Source: Ophioceras dolichostomum (Eukaryota; Ascomycota; Sordariomycetes; Magnaporthales; Ophioceraceae). Taken from it: 64,000 bases of DNA. The DNA lies in the NCBI GenBank assembly GCA_003049485.1, contig PYST01000024.1, positions 149,599 through 213,598 on the forward strand, given 5' to 3'. A model generated the notes under the pieces. That model had not been told where the DNA came from, made no database searches, and was given only the letters and a program-made list of their open reading frames with translations. This document shows, piece after piece, positions 1 to 14,355 of this stretch. Positions within the stretch are counted from its first letter, which is position 1, and each line of letters starts with the position of its first letter. A program made the translations under genes and the position numbers.

Positions 1-1280
1 TGCCTACCTAGGTAATTTCTTCACGCTTCGACTCTCTTCTCTCGACTTTTCTTTTCCTTCACCTTGCTTCACTCGTCCAGCAGGGGGAAGTCAGACAAAA
101 AAGAAAGAGGAGGGTGTGAGAGCAAAGAAAAGCCGCAATAAGCGTTGACAAAATATGTTGGTCGAGCTGAATGTGATTTAGTCGAGTGGCTTGCAGGAAG
201 TCTCAGAAACTTCGGCGAGCTGATAGCTCTCGACCACTCATTCACGGTCACCTGAGGACACCAGAATGCAAAAAGCAAGATCCTCGGTCGCCGGTGTGTT
301 TCCTCTTCCGGCCAGACAATAGATAAGGCGCTCAAATGACGGAGGTGAGGGGAGCAGAGAGGGATTTGGGGGAAATTTGGGGAGCGATCTTGTTGCTGAC
401 TTGCAGCCAGCCGATCAAGATGGTCCGCGATCTTGGGATTCTTGGGATTTTTACGGAGTAACCCCTCCTATTATTCCTCCGCTCCCGCCTGGGAGCCGTG
501 CCTCCTTCCCCGTTTTTGTTTGTAATTGAGATGCCACTTTTCAAAACAGCTGCAGTACGACGTTATGATGTTACGATGAAAATTGATGGGAAAGTCGAAA
601 TTCGATGAAGCTGAGAAGAGGTAGGCCAGGTCCACGGCCGTCTTGAGGTTGGTTGTCAAAAGGCTGGAGGCGGAGGCTAAGCGACAGCTCCAGGAACTAG
701 CACAGGAACGAGCACGTGCGGGAGAGCGGACCCCTGCAATAACTCCTGCTTCTCATCATTTATGCTCGCGACACGTTCGTCCCAATGCCTCTGTCCAAGA
801 TATTTCTCATCTTTCTTTTCCGCTGTCAGCTGTTTATTCTAGAGTGTGGCGTACACTAAATTTTTTTTTTCCCCTTTCAATCCAATCCTTTCTCATTCGA
901 GAGAGGATTCCTCTTGTCTCTCAGTGTACTAGGGGCCGCAAGAGAGTGTGCAGGGGTCATCCAGTCGAAGTGGGTCTCGTCACGACTTAGCGCGAAATCC
1001 GAATCCGGCCCCACGCGGGGGAATCGGAAGTTTCCGCCTTTCCAGGAATCGTGGGCGGGCGCGTCCAAATTTTTTTTAACTAGCCTCTTCCTAGAACACA
1101 AACCTCCAACGAGGCACCCAAAGAAAAGCAAGAGACCTATGGGATACCCGCTCACTCTCCCTTCCGCTCGCCTCTTCCACTCTCGCTGGGCTGTCAATTG
1201 CAGTCATAGATGTAGCAGCTACCTCCCGTCTAGCTCACAGTGATTCCAATTCTTCGCCAATTTCCTTACGCGCCGCCACA
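1..1280. other. Intergenic, upstream of AIM11
   Basis: No convincing gene is visible. The ORFs here are short, overlap on both strands and show no recognisable domain. A palindromic CCTAGG-type motif sits in the first 15 bases, and T-rich pyrimidine tracts occur near 860-900 and 1068-1078. The last few hundred bases are presumably the promoter and 5' leader of the gene starting at 1281. Confidence 0.5.
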
Positions 1281-1871
1281 ATGTCTTCATGGTTCTCGTG
1301 GTTTTCGTCGACCAGCAAGGCCCCGGCCGCACCACCACCACCACCACCCCCGCCAGCCGTCACTCCTCCTCCTCCTCCCCCCCCTCCCCCAGAAGACAGG
1401 TCCCTGTTCTCTCCCAGATCCGTCCGCCAGCTGGGACTCTTCTTCGCGGGCGCTGGCTTTCTCGCCTGGTCAACCATGGTCACCCGCCGGTCCGTCGTCA
1501 GGAAGCAACTCGCCGATATCCCCAAATTCTACCAGCCCAGCGGCCAGCTCAGGGCGTCCGCAGCAGCCGCGGCGGGTTCCGCAAAGCCAAAAAACCCAGA
1601 AGGCTCGTTGATCGCAGTCGAGGCGCTGGGCCTAGCCACGCTGAATGTGATGGCCTTCGGCATCATGATGACGGGCGGACTGTCCTGGGCGTTTGACGTC
1701 TCCTCTATCGAAGACCTGCGCAGGATGGCGAGGAAACACATCGGCCCCGCCGGGGGGAAGACCGACGAGGAGAGCGAGAAGGAGGTCGAGGAGTGGGTGG
1801 CCAAGATTCTGTCTCGTACCAAGAAGGACAAGGGGGACGCAGGAGACTCGCAGGACAAGCAAGGGAGGTAG
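1281..1871 (+). CDS. AIM11: Aim11-family mitochondrial membrane protein
   Basis: Single-exon gene of 196 residues. The family is named from yeast AIM11 (altered inheritance of mitochondria), a fungal protein of unknown biochemical role that is probably in a mitochondrial membrane. Residues 13-38 are nearly all Pro and Ala, with two uninterrupted proline runs. The family core follows: SVRQLGLFFAGAGFLAWS (about 47-64, first hydrophobic segment), RRSVVRKQ, and the FYQPS motif. A second hydrophobic segment, containing ALGLATLNVMAFGIMMTGG (about 115-133), leads into WAFDVSSIEDLRR. The tail is charged and Lys/Glu-rich. The ATG is preceded by CCACA and is the first in frame. The family assignment is from motif recognition. 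The long polyproline stretch is unusual but lies in the variable N-terminus. Confidence 0.85.
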   Translation: MSSWFSWFSSTSKAPAAPPPPPPPPAVTPPPPPPPPPEDRSLFSPRSVRQLGLFFAGAGFLAWSTMVTRRSVVRKQLADIPKFYQPSGQLRASAAAAAGSAKPKNPEGSLIAVEALGLATLNVMAFGIMMTGGLSWAFDVSSIEDLRRMARKHIGPAGGKTDEESEKEVEEWVAKILSRTKKDKGDAGDSQDKQGR

Positions 1872-2551
1872 GAAGGACGGGACGGTTGGGCAAAAACAAA
1901 CCTACAGGGGTGAATGTATACTCATCTTTTCAGCGGAACTAGCACTGGGCGTCTCGAGACCTTGGAAATCTGGGGGATGGCCGGCTAGAGTGATCGAAGC
2001 GGATCAGGCTACTTTTGCGCCTTCGACAGGGGACCCTGCAAGGACAACCGGCAATCCCTTCCGAAATCGAGCACGCAGATTGCTAGCGCTGTCTGTTGGT
2101 CTTTCAGACAGCCATGATAATGGAACCTCCCAGAGCTTTGATAGGTCATCGAGAGCACACCTGGCCAGTATGCCAAGAAAGAAGAAGCATCCGGCTGAAT
2201 CAACTATCTCCTGCAGTCCGCAAGCCACGACGGACCTATGATGAAAGTGCTTTACCTTGAGTCGCAGAAGAAGGAAGATACAGACAACACGAGCCCAAAT
2301 CCTGCCACGAGGTGGTGGTCAGGAGAACGAGTGGACCTCCTCCCGCAGCAGACAATCGCCGCCCCCGCCATATTTCCCCCCTCAGCCTACGATCTTCCCC
2401 TGCCGCTCTAAGCCAACAAGTCGACATGGCCCTCATCCGACGAACATAAATACTCGGTGATTCTCCTCCCTCAAGAGCTCTGAAACTCCTGTCTTTCCTC
2501 CCAGGCTTCACTGGATCATCCTCCCTTCTCCCCTCGCCTCCCCTCTTCTTC

Positions 2552-2617
2552 TCAAGCTCCTTCAGCTCAAGCTTCTTCAGTTCAAGCTCCTTCAGTTCAA
2601 GCTTCTTCAGTTCAAGC
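2552..2617. repeat. 15-base tandem repeat, about 4.4 copies
   Basis: The unit TCAAGCTTCTTCAGT repeats with only C/T changes at fixed positions (TCC alternating with TTC, final T or C). On the minus strand it would read Leu-Glu-Leu-Lys-Glu/Lys repeats, but no gene is supported there, so it is treated as a minisatellite. Confidence 0.85.
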
Positions 2618-2704
2618 ACAGTTCACGCATCCTGCGCCCAATAAACGCGTGTGCTACCGCCCCGTGTAACTGTGACCCCTATTGGTACTTCAACTAGTAC
2701 CTTT

Positions 2705-2732
2705 CTACCTACCTACCTACCTACCTACCTAC
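2705..2732. repeat. (CTAC)7 microsatellite
   Basis: Seven uninterrupted copies of CTAC. The same ACCT/AGGT tetranucleotide recurs, tandemly or as CCTAGG palindromes, in many intergenic regions and one intron of this window. Confidence 0.95.
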
Positions 2733-4048
2733 GCCGCGAACCCAGCTCTTGGGCCAAGACCCTGGTCAATCATCACATAGCCTACCGACACCACCAACCA
2801 GCCACTCTGCTCTCTCAACAACAACTTGGTACAGCGGTATTAGCTAGGAGGTACTTAGGTACTTTCGCCGAGGGACAGTTCACACAACACCTAGCTCCTC
2901 TGTCATTCCCTTCCATCTCTTATTTCTTATCTACCTAGGCACCTATCATCACTTTCTTCTCTTCTCTGGTCCACGCCCTAGCACAGGCGCTCTGCCAAGG
3001 GGATGTTGAATCACAACCATTCCCCGAACTGGAGTGCAAGGTAGCCAGCAAGGGGATATTGTTCGATTCGTCTTGCACCCTTTCTTCTTTGCTGCACTCC
3101 CCTTCGACGGGAGTCCAGCCCCTCGTTTTTCGTTGTTTCCTTTATGCTGCCGATTAGGTAGCTTTCCTTATTCTTTCTCTGCTTTTGCTTTTGCTTGTTG
3201 ATTTCTCTTCTTTGCTACAACCCCCGGAGTCAAGCCCCTAGTTTTCCTCCTTTACTTTGTTACGCCTAGGTAGATGTAGTTAGTATCTGATTTGCTCTGT
3301 TTTATTCCTATCAATTATAGCACACTAGAAGTCCACACCTCTGTGAACGAACGCTCTGCCCGAAAGATTGCATGTACTCACTCACTACTCCCAACAAACA
3401 AGCTCGGATGGTCTGCGTACTCAGCTGCAGTCAATGTGAATTAGATGGGGATGTGATAGCTCGGTGAACCATGAAAGTTCAGGTGACCCTGACATTGACC
3501 AAATTAGTGGCTTAGGCCGAGGGACTGTGCCTGGGGCTTTCGGGCTGAAGGGCAGGCCTCGGAGCGAGGCTGCAGTGGGTGTTCCTTAGCGCTTTTAGCA
3601 GTCCATGTCATTGTACTTCCGTAACAGCTTGACATCGCCGCAACACCAGATTGCGGGGCCCCCATGAACTGCTGTGGGTTGAAGGGTTACCGATCTCGGT
3701 AGTGAGAGTTCCACCATCTTCACCAAAAAAGTACCAGGTAGGTATTTGCACAAACTTCCCGTTCAGCAAACTACACCGTACATGTCAGAACAGAAAAAAA
3801 AAAGCCAGAGGAATCAAATCAAATCAATCGGTCGCCTGGGCAGAATGAAGATCTCAGGCGGTCTCCGACTACTACAACACCGAGAGTGTTTCTCTTCATC
3901 GCAGCCTCATCATTCGGAAGTTGTCCTGCGTATGCCACCCTAAGAAAATCACACTAAGAAAATCAGCGCCTGGATTGAAAGAAAGCAACGGCCGAGAAGA
4001 TAGGGACATCCAGCACGGAAGACCTAGACGTAAAAAAAAATCGAGAAG

Positions 4049-6261
<2,213 letters not shown>

Positions 6262-7288
6262 GCAGGGAGGATGATGATGGCTGCTGTTACAACGGGAGGA
6301 GGAGAAAATTGAGTGAGATGTAAGGGTATGAGGAGTGGTGATAGGATGCGATGTTGATGGGGCTGCTGATTGAAAAAAAAAAAAAAAAGCAGTAAAGACT
6401 GTACAGTCATGGAGAGATTATTACTGGAAGCATGGCACTGTCTGGGTTGGTCTGTACCGAGAATCTGTATCACTGAGCATGGCAATACACATGTAATATG
6501 CACACAAACACAAGGGCGCGGCGTAAAGGTGCAACGTTCTGCAAGCGTCATGTTCTTTGCCTTGTCTACCTAGGTACCTATATAATTATATAACACCTGT
6601 TATACACTGGCTTTGATGATGTTAGTGCTATTCGACGTTCTCGTATACAGCGGGGTTCTAGGGTGATTCCCTAGATGCAAACATTTGAGGCATGGACCAT
6701 TTACTAGAATGACCACGAAACGTCACGGGCTCTATCCAACACATCTCGTCACAAAACGTCTATCATCGCCTACACCGGATACGTGGTACTTCGATAGATA
6801 AAGTTGATTGGAATAGAGTATCCTAGTCAAAATACGCATCTCAGAGAAGAGACGAGAGTGTTGTGTGTCCTTCGCCTCAGTTTCAGAGCCTTGTCTGACA
6901 TAGAAAAAAAGTGCAAAAGGAGTGGAAGAAGTAATGGGGAGGTTATCGCCATCAAGAAAATCCATTAAAATCCGGGCAAACGAACGCAGAGAATAAAACA
7001 AAGAGAGCTTAAGGATAGAAAGAGAGAGAGAGACAGAGAGAGAAACAGATCAATTACGGGCAGCATCGCCGAAGAAAAAGAGGAACCAAAGCTTGAAGAC
7101 TAAGAGAGGTAAATACCAGCCAGGCCCATCTCACTCCATCATCATAGTGTCCAGTTGAAAAACAGTCAGGCCATATCCGGCGAGAAAAAATAATACCAGG
7201 CCAGGTCAGAAAAGGCCAGGGAAAGGAGGAAGAAGAAAAGAAAAGAAAAGATTGCAGACAGACGAAAAAAAGAAAGAAAAAACAACAC
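6262..7288. other. Intergenic between convergent genes
   Basis: This is the shared 3' region of the pantothenate kinase (+) and Rax1-type (-) genes. It holds a 16-base A run (6373-6388), a CCTAGGTACCTA motif (6571-6582), a GA-rich purine tract (about 7017-7056) and AAAG-type low complexity (7230-7285). No gene is seen. Confidence 0.5.
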
Positions 7289-8884
7289 TTAGAAGTAGTT
7301 CCCACCCGGCACCACCACGAAGACGGCAGTCAGGACACCCGACAGCAACAGAGCGGCCAGCATGGCCTGCACGAAGATGGTGTCCTGGATTTGGCGCAGC
7401 GCCGGCTCCTGGATCCAGACCTCGCGGTCGAACACCTTGCGCACGATGTTGCGCGCCTGGTACTTGACGACCCACGGCTCGTCCTCGTAGCTGTTCGAGC
7501 TGCCAAAGCTAGCAAACGAGTCCCTGGACGCCTGCTTCTCAGAGTCCTTTGTTGTGTCCTCGACGTCGTTCTCGTCCGCCTCGAACAGCTCCCACGGCCT
7601 CACATGCCTATGATGCATGCCATGCAGCACGACGCACATGCCCTTATACGCCGCCACCAGCGTGCTGATCCCCAGCACCCACCCCACAGCCGCGACCGCG
7701 CGATACCCGCGGGGGGCGCTCGACAGCGTCAGCACGACCGCGGCCGTGATTCCCGCGGCGATGAGGAACACGCCCAGGAACCGCGCGAAGAACACGCGCG
7801 CCGGGTTGCCGTTGCAGATGGACCAGCGGATGAAGTTGGGGTGCGCCTGCCCGCGCAGCGAGTGCTCGACCGTGCGCAGCACGTCGCGGAACGCGCTCGG
7901 GTGCGTCGTGTACGCGAGCGCCTGCAGCAGGGCCGTGCGCTCGCGCGAGGAGAGGTTGAGCTGGCGGGCCGAGTCCTCGGTGACGTACGTCGAGATCACG
8001 CGGTCGATCTCCTCGCGGAACGGCTGGATCGTGAAGGGCAGCAGCACCTTGGCGCCGGCCTGGGAGAAGGCCTCCTGGGCTTGGGACCTGTAGCTCGTCG
8101 CCGTCGGTGCGACGGAGGGGCCGCCGGACATCACGGACGGCGGTGAGGCGGCACCGTCGGGAGCGCCGCCAGCAGCGCCGCCAGGGAAAAACTCGGACTC
8201 GGCCGCCTCGGTAGTAGTGGCAGTGGCACCAGCCACGGTACCGCCGGCGCCGCCGGGCTTCTTCTCGAAGTCGGTGCCCTTGAAGATGGCGGTGGCCTCG
8301 GTCTCGGGCTCGCGCCGGAGCTTCTCCACGTGCTCCTTCTGCAGGCGGGCGGCGACCTCGTCGGCCTTCTCCTGCGTCCACTCGGGGGCCAGGGCGAGGT
8401 CCGTGGTGGACGCCGTGGAGAAGCGCTTGGAGTAGTCGCGGTACCAGAGGAAGAACTGGAGGTTCTCGGCCGACCTCTCGATGTAGATGAGGTAGTTCAT
8501 GAAGTCACGGATGGTGCATGGCTAATATATTTGTGGTTTGTTTTAGATGCGTTAGCGGGGAAGAGCGGGTAGGAGGAGTCTTGGGGTGTATGTATGTAGG
8601 TAGGTAGTCGTGAGAACATCATGAGCGTAACGGCGGTCTTGCTTCTTGGCAAGGTAGGTACTTACGGGGCACGTTCCGCCATCGATGATCTTGTCGAAGG
8701 ACAGGGCAGGCGGGATGCCGGAGAGCCTTCCGGACTGACCCGAGCTTACGGACTCGCTGCCAGAGCCCTTGAGATTCTCCTGAGAGGACGACAGTGAGCC
8801 CTCTGACACGACTGAGGCCCTGTCCGACGGGGGCGGGTCCGCCACATGAGCCGGACGGCGGTATCCAAGAGAGAGGAGACCCAT
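7289..8884 (-). CDS. RAX1: Rax1-type RGS-domain membrane protein
   Basis: Two exons (8884-8666, 8521-7289) give 483 residues; the 144-base intron has a GTAAGT donor and TAG acceptor. The junction yields IIDGGTCPPCTIRDFMNYL, the start of the RGS-like fold. Residues 1-60 are Ser-rich. The RGS-like region spans about 58-250, including YIERSAENLQFFLWYRDY and a Gly/Ala/Pro-rich insert, then SRERTALLQAL and HPNFIRWSICNGNPA. Three hydrophobic segments follow (around FLGVFLIAAGITAAVVL, AAVGWVLGISTLVAAYKG and AMLAALLLSGVLTAVFVVV). One N-terminal RGS-like domain plus three C-terminal membrane passes is the Rax1 layout. Yeast Rax1 acts in bud-site selection, and Aspergillus homologues are linked to growth and G-protein signalling. 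Whether this protein stimulates a G-alpha GTPase cannot be read from sequence. Confidence 0.85.
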
Positions 8885-11800
8885 CTTGAGTTCTAGAGTT
8901 TGATCTGGTGATAGGTGCTGCCTGAGGTGGCTTGAGAGAGAGTAGCTTCTGCTGGATAGATAGGTAGATATAATACGGTCACGAAAGAATGAGCAGAAAG
9001 AAGCAGGGTCTAGCCGCCGGTGATCGTTGGATGGAATTATTGTCTTGTTCTTCTTCAACGTGTTTCCTTAGGACAACAAAGAGTGGCGCCGACTTGTTGG
9101 GCAGGAAGGACGGGTGAGTTAGGCTAGAGGTATGTAAGTGGACAGTGGGGGAACACCGATTAAAATCAGAGAAACAATTCACGACAAAACCGCCTGTCCA
9201 CGAAACTACTGCGCGTTCGTTGGAGGAGGAAACAGGTTCAAATAAGAGAAGATCGACAAAGTCCGCCTTCTTGGTGTCTTCTTGGTGGCTACCCGGCTGG
9301 CTACCCAAACCAGAAGCAGGTACCTTAGCCAACAACAGACAAGGGGGTTAACAAGGTTCGCAGGGCGTTCGTAGCAGAAGAAGCGAGCCGTATCACCAAC
9401 TCCAGTCCAGCGCGTCTACCAGTCGCCGGGCTTGGCCTGAGCACGTCAATATCACGGCGAAAAAAAAAGAAGAGTTGCCACTTTTCCAGCCACTGTCTAT
9501 AATTTCCCCCCCTTGCGATGGGAAGTGAAACAGGGTTCACTGCACTGTGTCTAGGTGAGTAACTACCTAGGCAGGCAGGTAGGTTGGGGGCAGGCGCCAT
9601 ATTTCCTCCTCCAGAGTAGGTCTTGTATATTTTTCTCGCACTTTGCGTCCCGCCTCTCAGCCCAGTCCGTAGTTCCGTGTTCTCCTATTGTGTACGTATG
9701 TAGACCTTGGGGGGAAAGGCTCATATCGGCGGAGGCGATGTTGGTGGGCTACGTCTCGACGTGATTGGGCAAGCCGCCGGCGTCCTGGTTTTCTGGCGTC
9801 GGCCGGCGTGGGACGCCAAGACCCGCTAGTCTCTGCCCAAAGGCAGGAAGGATGAGGAAAGGAAGTGCACTTGTTTCTCTTCCGCCCTCGGAGCTGACGA
9901 TGCAAGGGCGCGGTATGTCTGCAGGGGGGAGAGGGAGTGATGATGGACAAACACTTTGTTTGCAGCGTTGGTGGACTGGGGTGCCCATGGTGGTGAGGGA
10001 GAAGTGAGATAGCAAAGAAAGACTGAGGCAGAAGAAGGACAACCTCCAGCTGAAAACTGCACTTTCCTATACCTGGTCGTCTGGGCGCCGAGCGACTGCG
10101 TCCGCAGAGAAAATCCCTTCATTTCCTGTGAACCAGATAGGCAGACAGGAAACGCCTCTATCACATATTACACACGGCTTGTTGGCACCCAAAACGACGG
10201 AACCCTTCCCAGAGTGGGAGGAGGAGAGTCTTGGGATGAGTCTTGTGATGAATTGGGATGAAAGGTAGTGTGCTCTGGCTGGTCGCCGGCCCCTCAGCCA
10301 GCTGCAGGACCATCCTCATCCCTTGTCACCCGTCCCTCGTCCGTCAAGTGGACGGGAAAGAAAAAGAAAATCGCCGCTAGCCTTAGCAGGTGAGATCATG
10401 AGTTAGCGTGGAACTCGGGCACTGATAAAGGGTGTCACTAAGTCTCAAAGTCTTGCATCCCTTCCCTGGCCTTCCCCATCGAGCGGTCCCCGAGCAACGG
10501 GCCTTTTTCAACCACTCTAGTATAGTCGACACTAAAACACACCAGGGCCGGCAAGCAGCCGGGAGTCCCACCAAAAGACACCAAAGGAAAGATCCAATGG
10601 AGATTGCCGCGGGCGATCAAAGAGAGAGAACTGACTAGAACACTAGGTCGTCTGTGCTCTCGGAAACGAATACACGGAAAGAGATAGGCGATTTGGTAGG
10701 CGAAACGGGACCATGCAAAAGATTCCCACTCGGCGAGGCCTCGAATTCAGCGCCAGTGACCAGCCAGCCAGCCCTGTCTGTCAACAGCCCCTGCTGTCAA
10801 TATCACATCAATGAATCCTCTCGGCCGCAGCTTATCGGCGTGACACAAAAAAAAGTGGCTTGCATGAAAGAAATAATCGAGGGAAAACAGGCTTTTTGTT
10901 TCGCTGTTCCCTAGTCAGAGAAAATGACCAGGGGGAGTGAGCTGCAAAAGAAAAGGATGGGCAAATGGGCGGTGGCATGCCACGCTCGACTCGACATCGA
11001 TGATGTTTGTTGTTCAGGTCCAACGCCATGGCACTTCGGACAAATCCCGCGTGCTAGCACTCGGTTGACCCCTGTTCCAGCACGGGCGGGATGCTAGGTC
11101 TTGGCACTCGGCGCTGAAAAACCAATAATTGGTCGCTAACCCGCGCCAAGAACACGCTAAATAAGCAGGGGTATAGAGTCCATACCGTCAGGGGTTTGGC
11201 TTTGCCATCCGTCGTCATCATGGAATTCCCAATGAGGTAATCGGTCTACCGTGACCAAGGCAGAGAAGCAAGAGGAGATGCCATCGGGAGGGGGGAGAAA
11301 GGACAAAAAGAAGAGAAAAAAAAATCAATATTATTAAGGAGAGACCTGGCGTCGGGGGACCCGTCTCGAGATGCAACACGAGCCCACCCCCAACCTCAAG
11401 ACACCTGAACGCTCGCCCTTCATTCCTCGCGAAGGCTGAACGGACGGGGGGAAGATACCTCCTCACGTTTCCCAACGACCACCAGCACGTTCACATGCAC
11501 GTCTCCACAGAGCTCTGATTGCTTCAGTCGGAGGCGCACGTATCGGCGCCTCCTCTCGCTGATCCATGTGCGAAGCGGGCACACGCACACACGTCTGCCC
11601 TCCCTCACATGAAGCACACGCGAATCACATATTGCACATCACAGGTAGTAGATACCAAAGTAGGTATGGATCAACACTGACTGAGGCCATTCCCCTCCCT
11701 CCCTGGCCCGTCTCATAGGACACGCCGCCTCGAAACAAAAAAAAGAAAGAAAAGAAAAGAAAAAGAGTAGTTTGCCGCTTCCGGCGCCGTCGGAACTCTG

Positions 11801-12395
11801 TTTCCTCCTCCGCACTTTCAGTCTCACACAATCAGCACTTGTGTCTTAAGTGCAGGTTTAGAGCCTGCATAAACTGTGCACACCTCGCGACCTACTGTCG
11901 AGCTGCTCAGCGAGAGAGGGAGAGAACTCGATAGAGATGACGGTTACCTATAGGCTTCTGCAAGCCTTCTGCAGCTGCACTGTTCCGTTGACGACCAGAA
12001 GTCTGATAAAGCTGTTGAGAAATAACTGTCCCCATGCATAAAACCACTGCAGCAAGGCAGCGGTCGCAAGGCAGTAGTAGTAGTAGGTATGTCTTGAAGA
12101 TAAACCACGAATCAAAAACGGCTCTGCCCTAGCGGAGTCATAAGAGACAAGATGTGCATACCTTTTTGCACATAAGTGCTGATAAACCGAATCTATCACC
12201 TATGTACCTCTTGCCTCGTCCGTCCAAACCTGAAGGGAGCCGTGAAGGGAGCAGAGATCAGTCTGAGACTTGCATACAACTTCCTACATACATACATACG
12301 CACTGACCTTCCAGTGACTCTGTTCTGTTCTAGCTCTGTTACATTGCCTCTCAGCTAAGATAGGTACCTAGTTAGTGAGTCAAGTCGCTCACTCA
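8885..12395. other. Long gene-poor interval
   Basis: About 3.5 kb between the start of the Rax1-type gene and the 3' end of the DUF1348 gene. I see no ORF with a domain, consistent coding bias or plausible exon chain. It contains scattered AGGTAG/CCTAGG motifs (around 8953, 9550-9583, 12361), short A-runs and G/A-rich tracts. The part next to 8885 is the Rax1 promoter region. A non-coding transcript cannot be excluded. Confidence 0.45.
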
Positions 12396-13264
12396 TCACC
12401 AGTGCTTCTCGCTGATGTCGACCGCGTTGACGTCGACCCCGTCCTTGAACCAGCGCTCATCCTCCGTGATCCTGACGTCGTTCCCGCTCATCTGCCTCTT
12501 CCTCATCAGCCCGGACTCGGCAAAGGTCCAGTCCTCCAGCCCGTACGTCCTCCACCACTGCCCGGACTCGTCGTGCCATTCATACCAGAACTGCACTGCG
12601 ATCTGGTTCCGTACCAGGCGTTCATGTATTTTTATGTTAGCACAGGATCAAGGCTCCCTTTCAACAACAGCAAAACGGGAGTAAAGTAATAAAGTCCACA
12701 CTCCACACATAGGTAGGACCCAGTCAGTTTCTACAATATATGTGGCATGGACACCGCCAGACGTTCTGGGGAAAATGTGTGTAGCTTTGATGGCTTTGCA
12801 GAGAGAGACGGAAGAAGTACGAGTAATGAACGAGTGGGTAGGGACTTGGGGATTGCATGCCTTGTTGTCCGTGAACGCGAACAGCTCCTTGCGGAGGCGG
12901 TAGCCGTTCTCCTTGGCCCACTTCGCGCTCAAGAACGCCTCGATCTCGTCCCGGCCCCGGATGAACTGGTCCCGGTTCCGCCATATGGAGTCGGGCGTGT
13001 AGGCCATCTTCACAACCTGTGGGTTTCTAAAAAAGCGAGACGAACATGGTCAACGCTTGTTCAGTTGTCTTCTTCATATACTAGGGCCTACACAGGCAGG
13101 TAGGCTGGTTTCGGGGCAGCCACATGCAGTGCCATGATAGGTAGGAGTTACGAGTGCGTGATGACATACTTTGTGTTCCAGGCATTCTGGGCTGCCTTAA
13201 CCTTCACCTTGGCCGTTTCGAGCGTGAACGGTGGGAAGGGGGGCTTGAGTTCCGTGGTGGCCAT
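12396..13264 (-). CDS. DUF1348 / SnoaL-like (NTF2-fold) protein
   Basis: Three exons (13264-13170, 13026-12861, 12602-12396) encode 155 residues, the usual family length. Conserved blocks appear in order: PPFPPFTLETAKVKV, AWNTKNPQVVKMAYTPDSIW, WRNRDQFIRGRDEIEAFLS, KWAKENGYRLRKELFAFTDN, then IAVQFWYEWHDESGQWWRTY and GLMRKRQMSGNDV. The NTF2-like cone fold often forms small-molecule isomerase or polyketide-cyclase-like pockets, but DUF1348 members have no established reaction, so none is assigned. Intron 1 (143 bases) has GTATGT...TTTTTTAG and splits the Lys codon AAA. Intron 2 (258 bases) appears to be GC-AG: AACAAG|GCATGC ... ACCAG|ATCGCA is the only join that keeps the conserved text. It is divergent from the peroxiredoxin gene. 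Confidence 0.85.
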
Positions 13265-14355
13265 TGTGTTCTCCTGTCTTCGTCTTGGAAATAGTTGACT
13301 GATGATGACAACAAGCTGCCGTACAAGTGCCTCGTTTATGGACAGAGTGTAATTCAAACTGAGAGAGCGGTTCAAATACCGGATTTCCTTTATACTCTCT
13401 ATATGTACAGTTGCAATCTCCTCTATTGGAAAATGATGTCAACTCTGAAAGTCTAAATGATGAGACGGGCTCTCACTCAGCGCCGGAGTAGCCGGTAGGA
13501 TGCGGTTGAGCGAATCTCCCGGCCCCGCTCGGCGCTGGTTCGGAATCAATCCACATCCCCCGCCTCGGGCGGGCACTCCAATATCCATTCCGGGAACTTT
13601 CTTCGATGACGGGATTTGAATTACGAAGACAACGGAGAACAACAGTTGATAAATGCTCGAATGGAAAACACTGCCTAAGTCCCTCTACGCCCCTCCCTAC
13701 CAATGTGCACAAGATGGCCGGGACCAAAGGGACGGCTTGCTGACGTCGCCGATATCGCAAACTGAACCAAAAGGCCCATCAAGGTGTTACGGCGTTGATT
13801 AGGTGGGTGATACATTGCTTGGAAAGAACTGCTTCGAAAGTCCCCGTAGTGACTCGAGTTGTGCCACTCTTCGGCACGGCCATCGAGGCTTCTCTATCGG
13901 AGGGTGTAAATCTTGGCGTCAATGATCAGTTCTGATGGACAAGTAGGCGGATTTCATGCTCTTCGCCTCCCATCAGGGACATATGGCTGAGGACACAGGG
14001 AAGTTACCAGGCAGGTGTGGTTGACAGGAGCTCCTGTCGGCCGTGAATCATCGACGGGAACGGGGGATGAATTATGGCGTTTGTGGAAGGCGAGGACGAC
14101 GTGCTCGGAGCAAGTGGGGTTCACGTCCGGTTCCGGTGCTTGTCGTACTTGTCCCCCCATTCCAAATGTCTGAGGAATATTCTCGTGACCGGAACTCATC
14201 GCTGTTCTTCAGAATCCAAAACTTGTAGTATCCCACCGCAGAATTGTGATCTCGAACAACTTGATATCATTCTTTAAACCATCACCTCTCGGCTACTCCC
14301 AACAACTCATTAGCCTCGGAAAACCCCGCTCACCCACCCTCTTCCATCAACGAAA
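13265..14355. other. Divergent promoter region, DUF1348 / peroxiredoxin
   Basis: 1.1 kb between two divergently transcribed starts. A minus-strand ORF at 13473-13760 has no recognisable domain and is treated as chance. No tRNA or rRNA is recognised. Confidence 0.5.

Larger units (their letters stand above)
1872..4048. other. Intergenic between AIM11 and pantothenate kinase
   Basis: No gene is supported. The interval holds a 15-base tandem repeat (2552-2617), a CTAC tetranucleotide array (2705-2732), several scattered CCTAGG/ACCTA motifs (near 2847, 2930, 3158, 3265) and C/T-rich tracts. The direct repeat CTAAGAAAATCA occurs twice near 3950. The 3' part is presumably the promoter and leader of the gene at 4049. 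Confidence 0.5.

Noticed and set aside
7391..8381. Long ORFs opposite or out of frame with the Rax1-type gene
   Set aside because: GC-rich shadow frames of the RGS gene, with Arg/Ala/Pro-rich nonsense composition and no domain.
13480..13560. Sequence resembling a tRNA T-arm (GGTTCGGAATC)
   Set aside because: No matching acceptor stem, A-box or anticodon arm could be folded around it.
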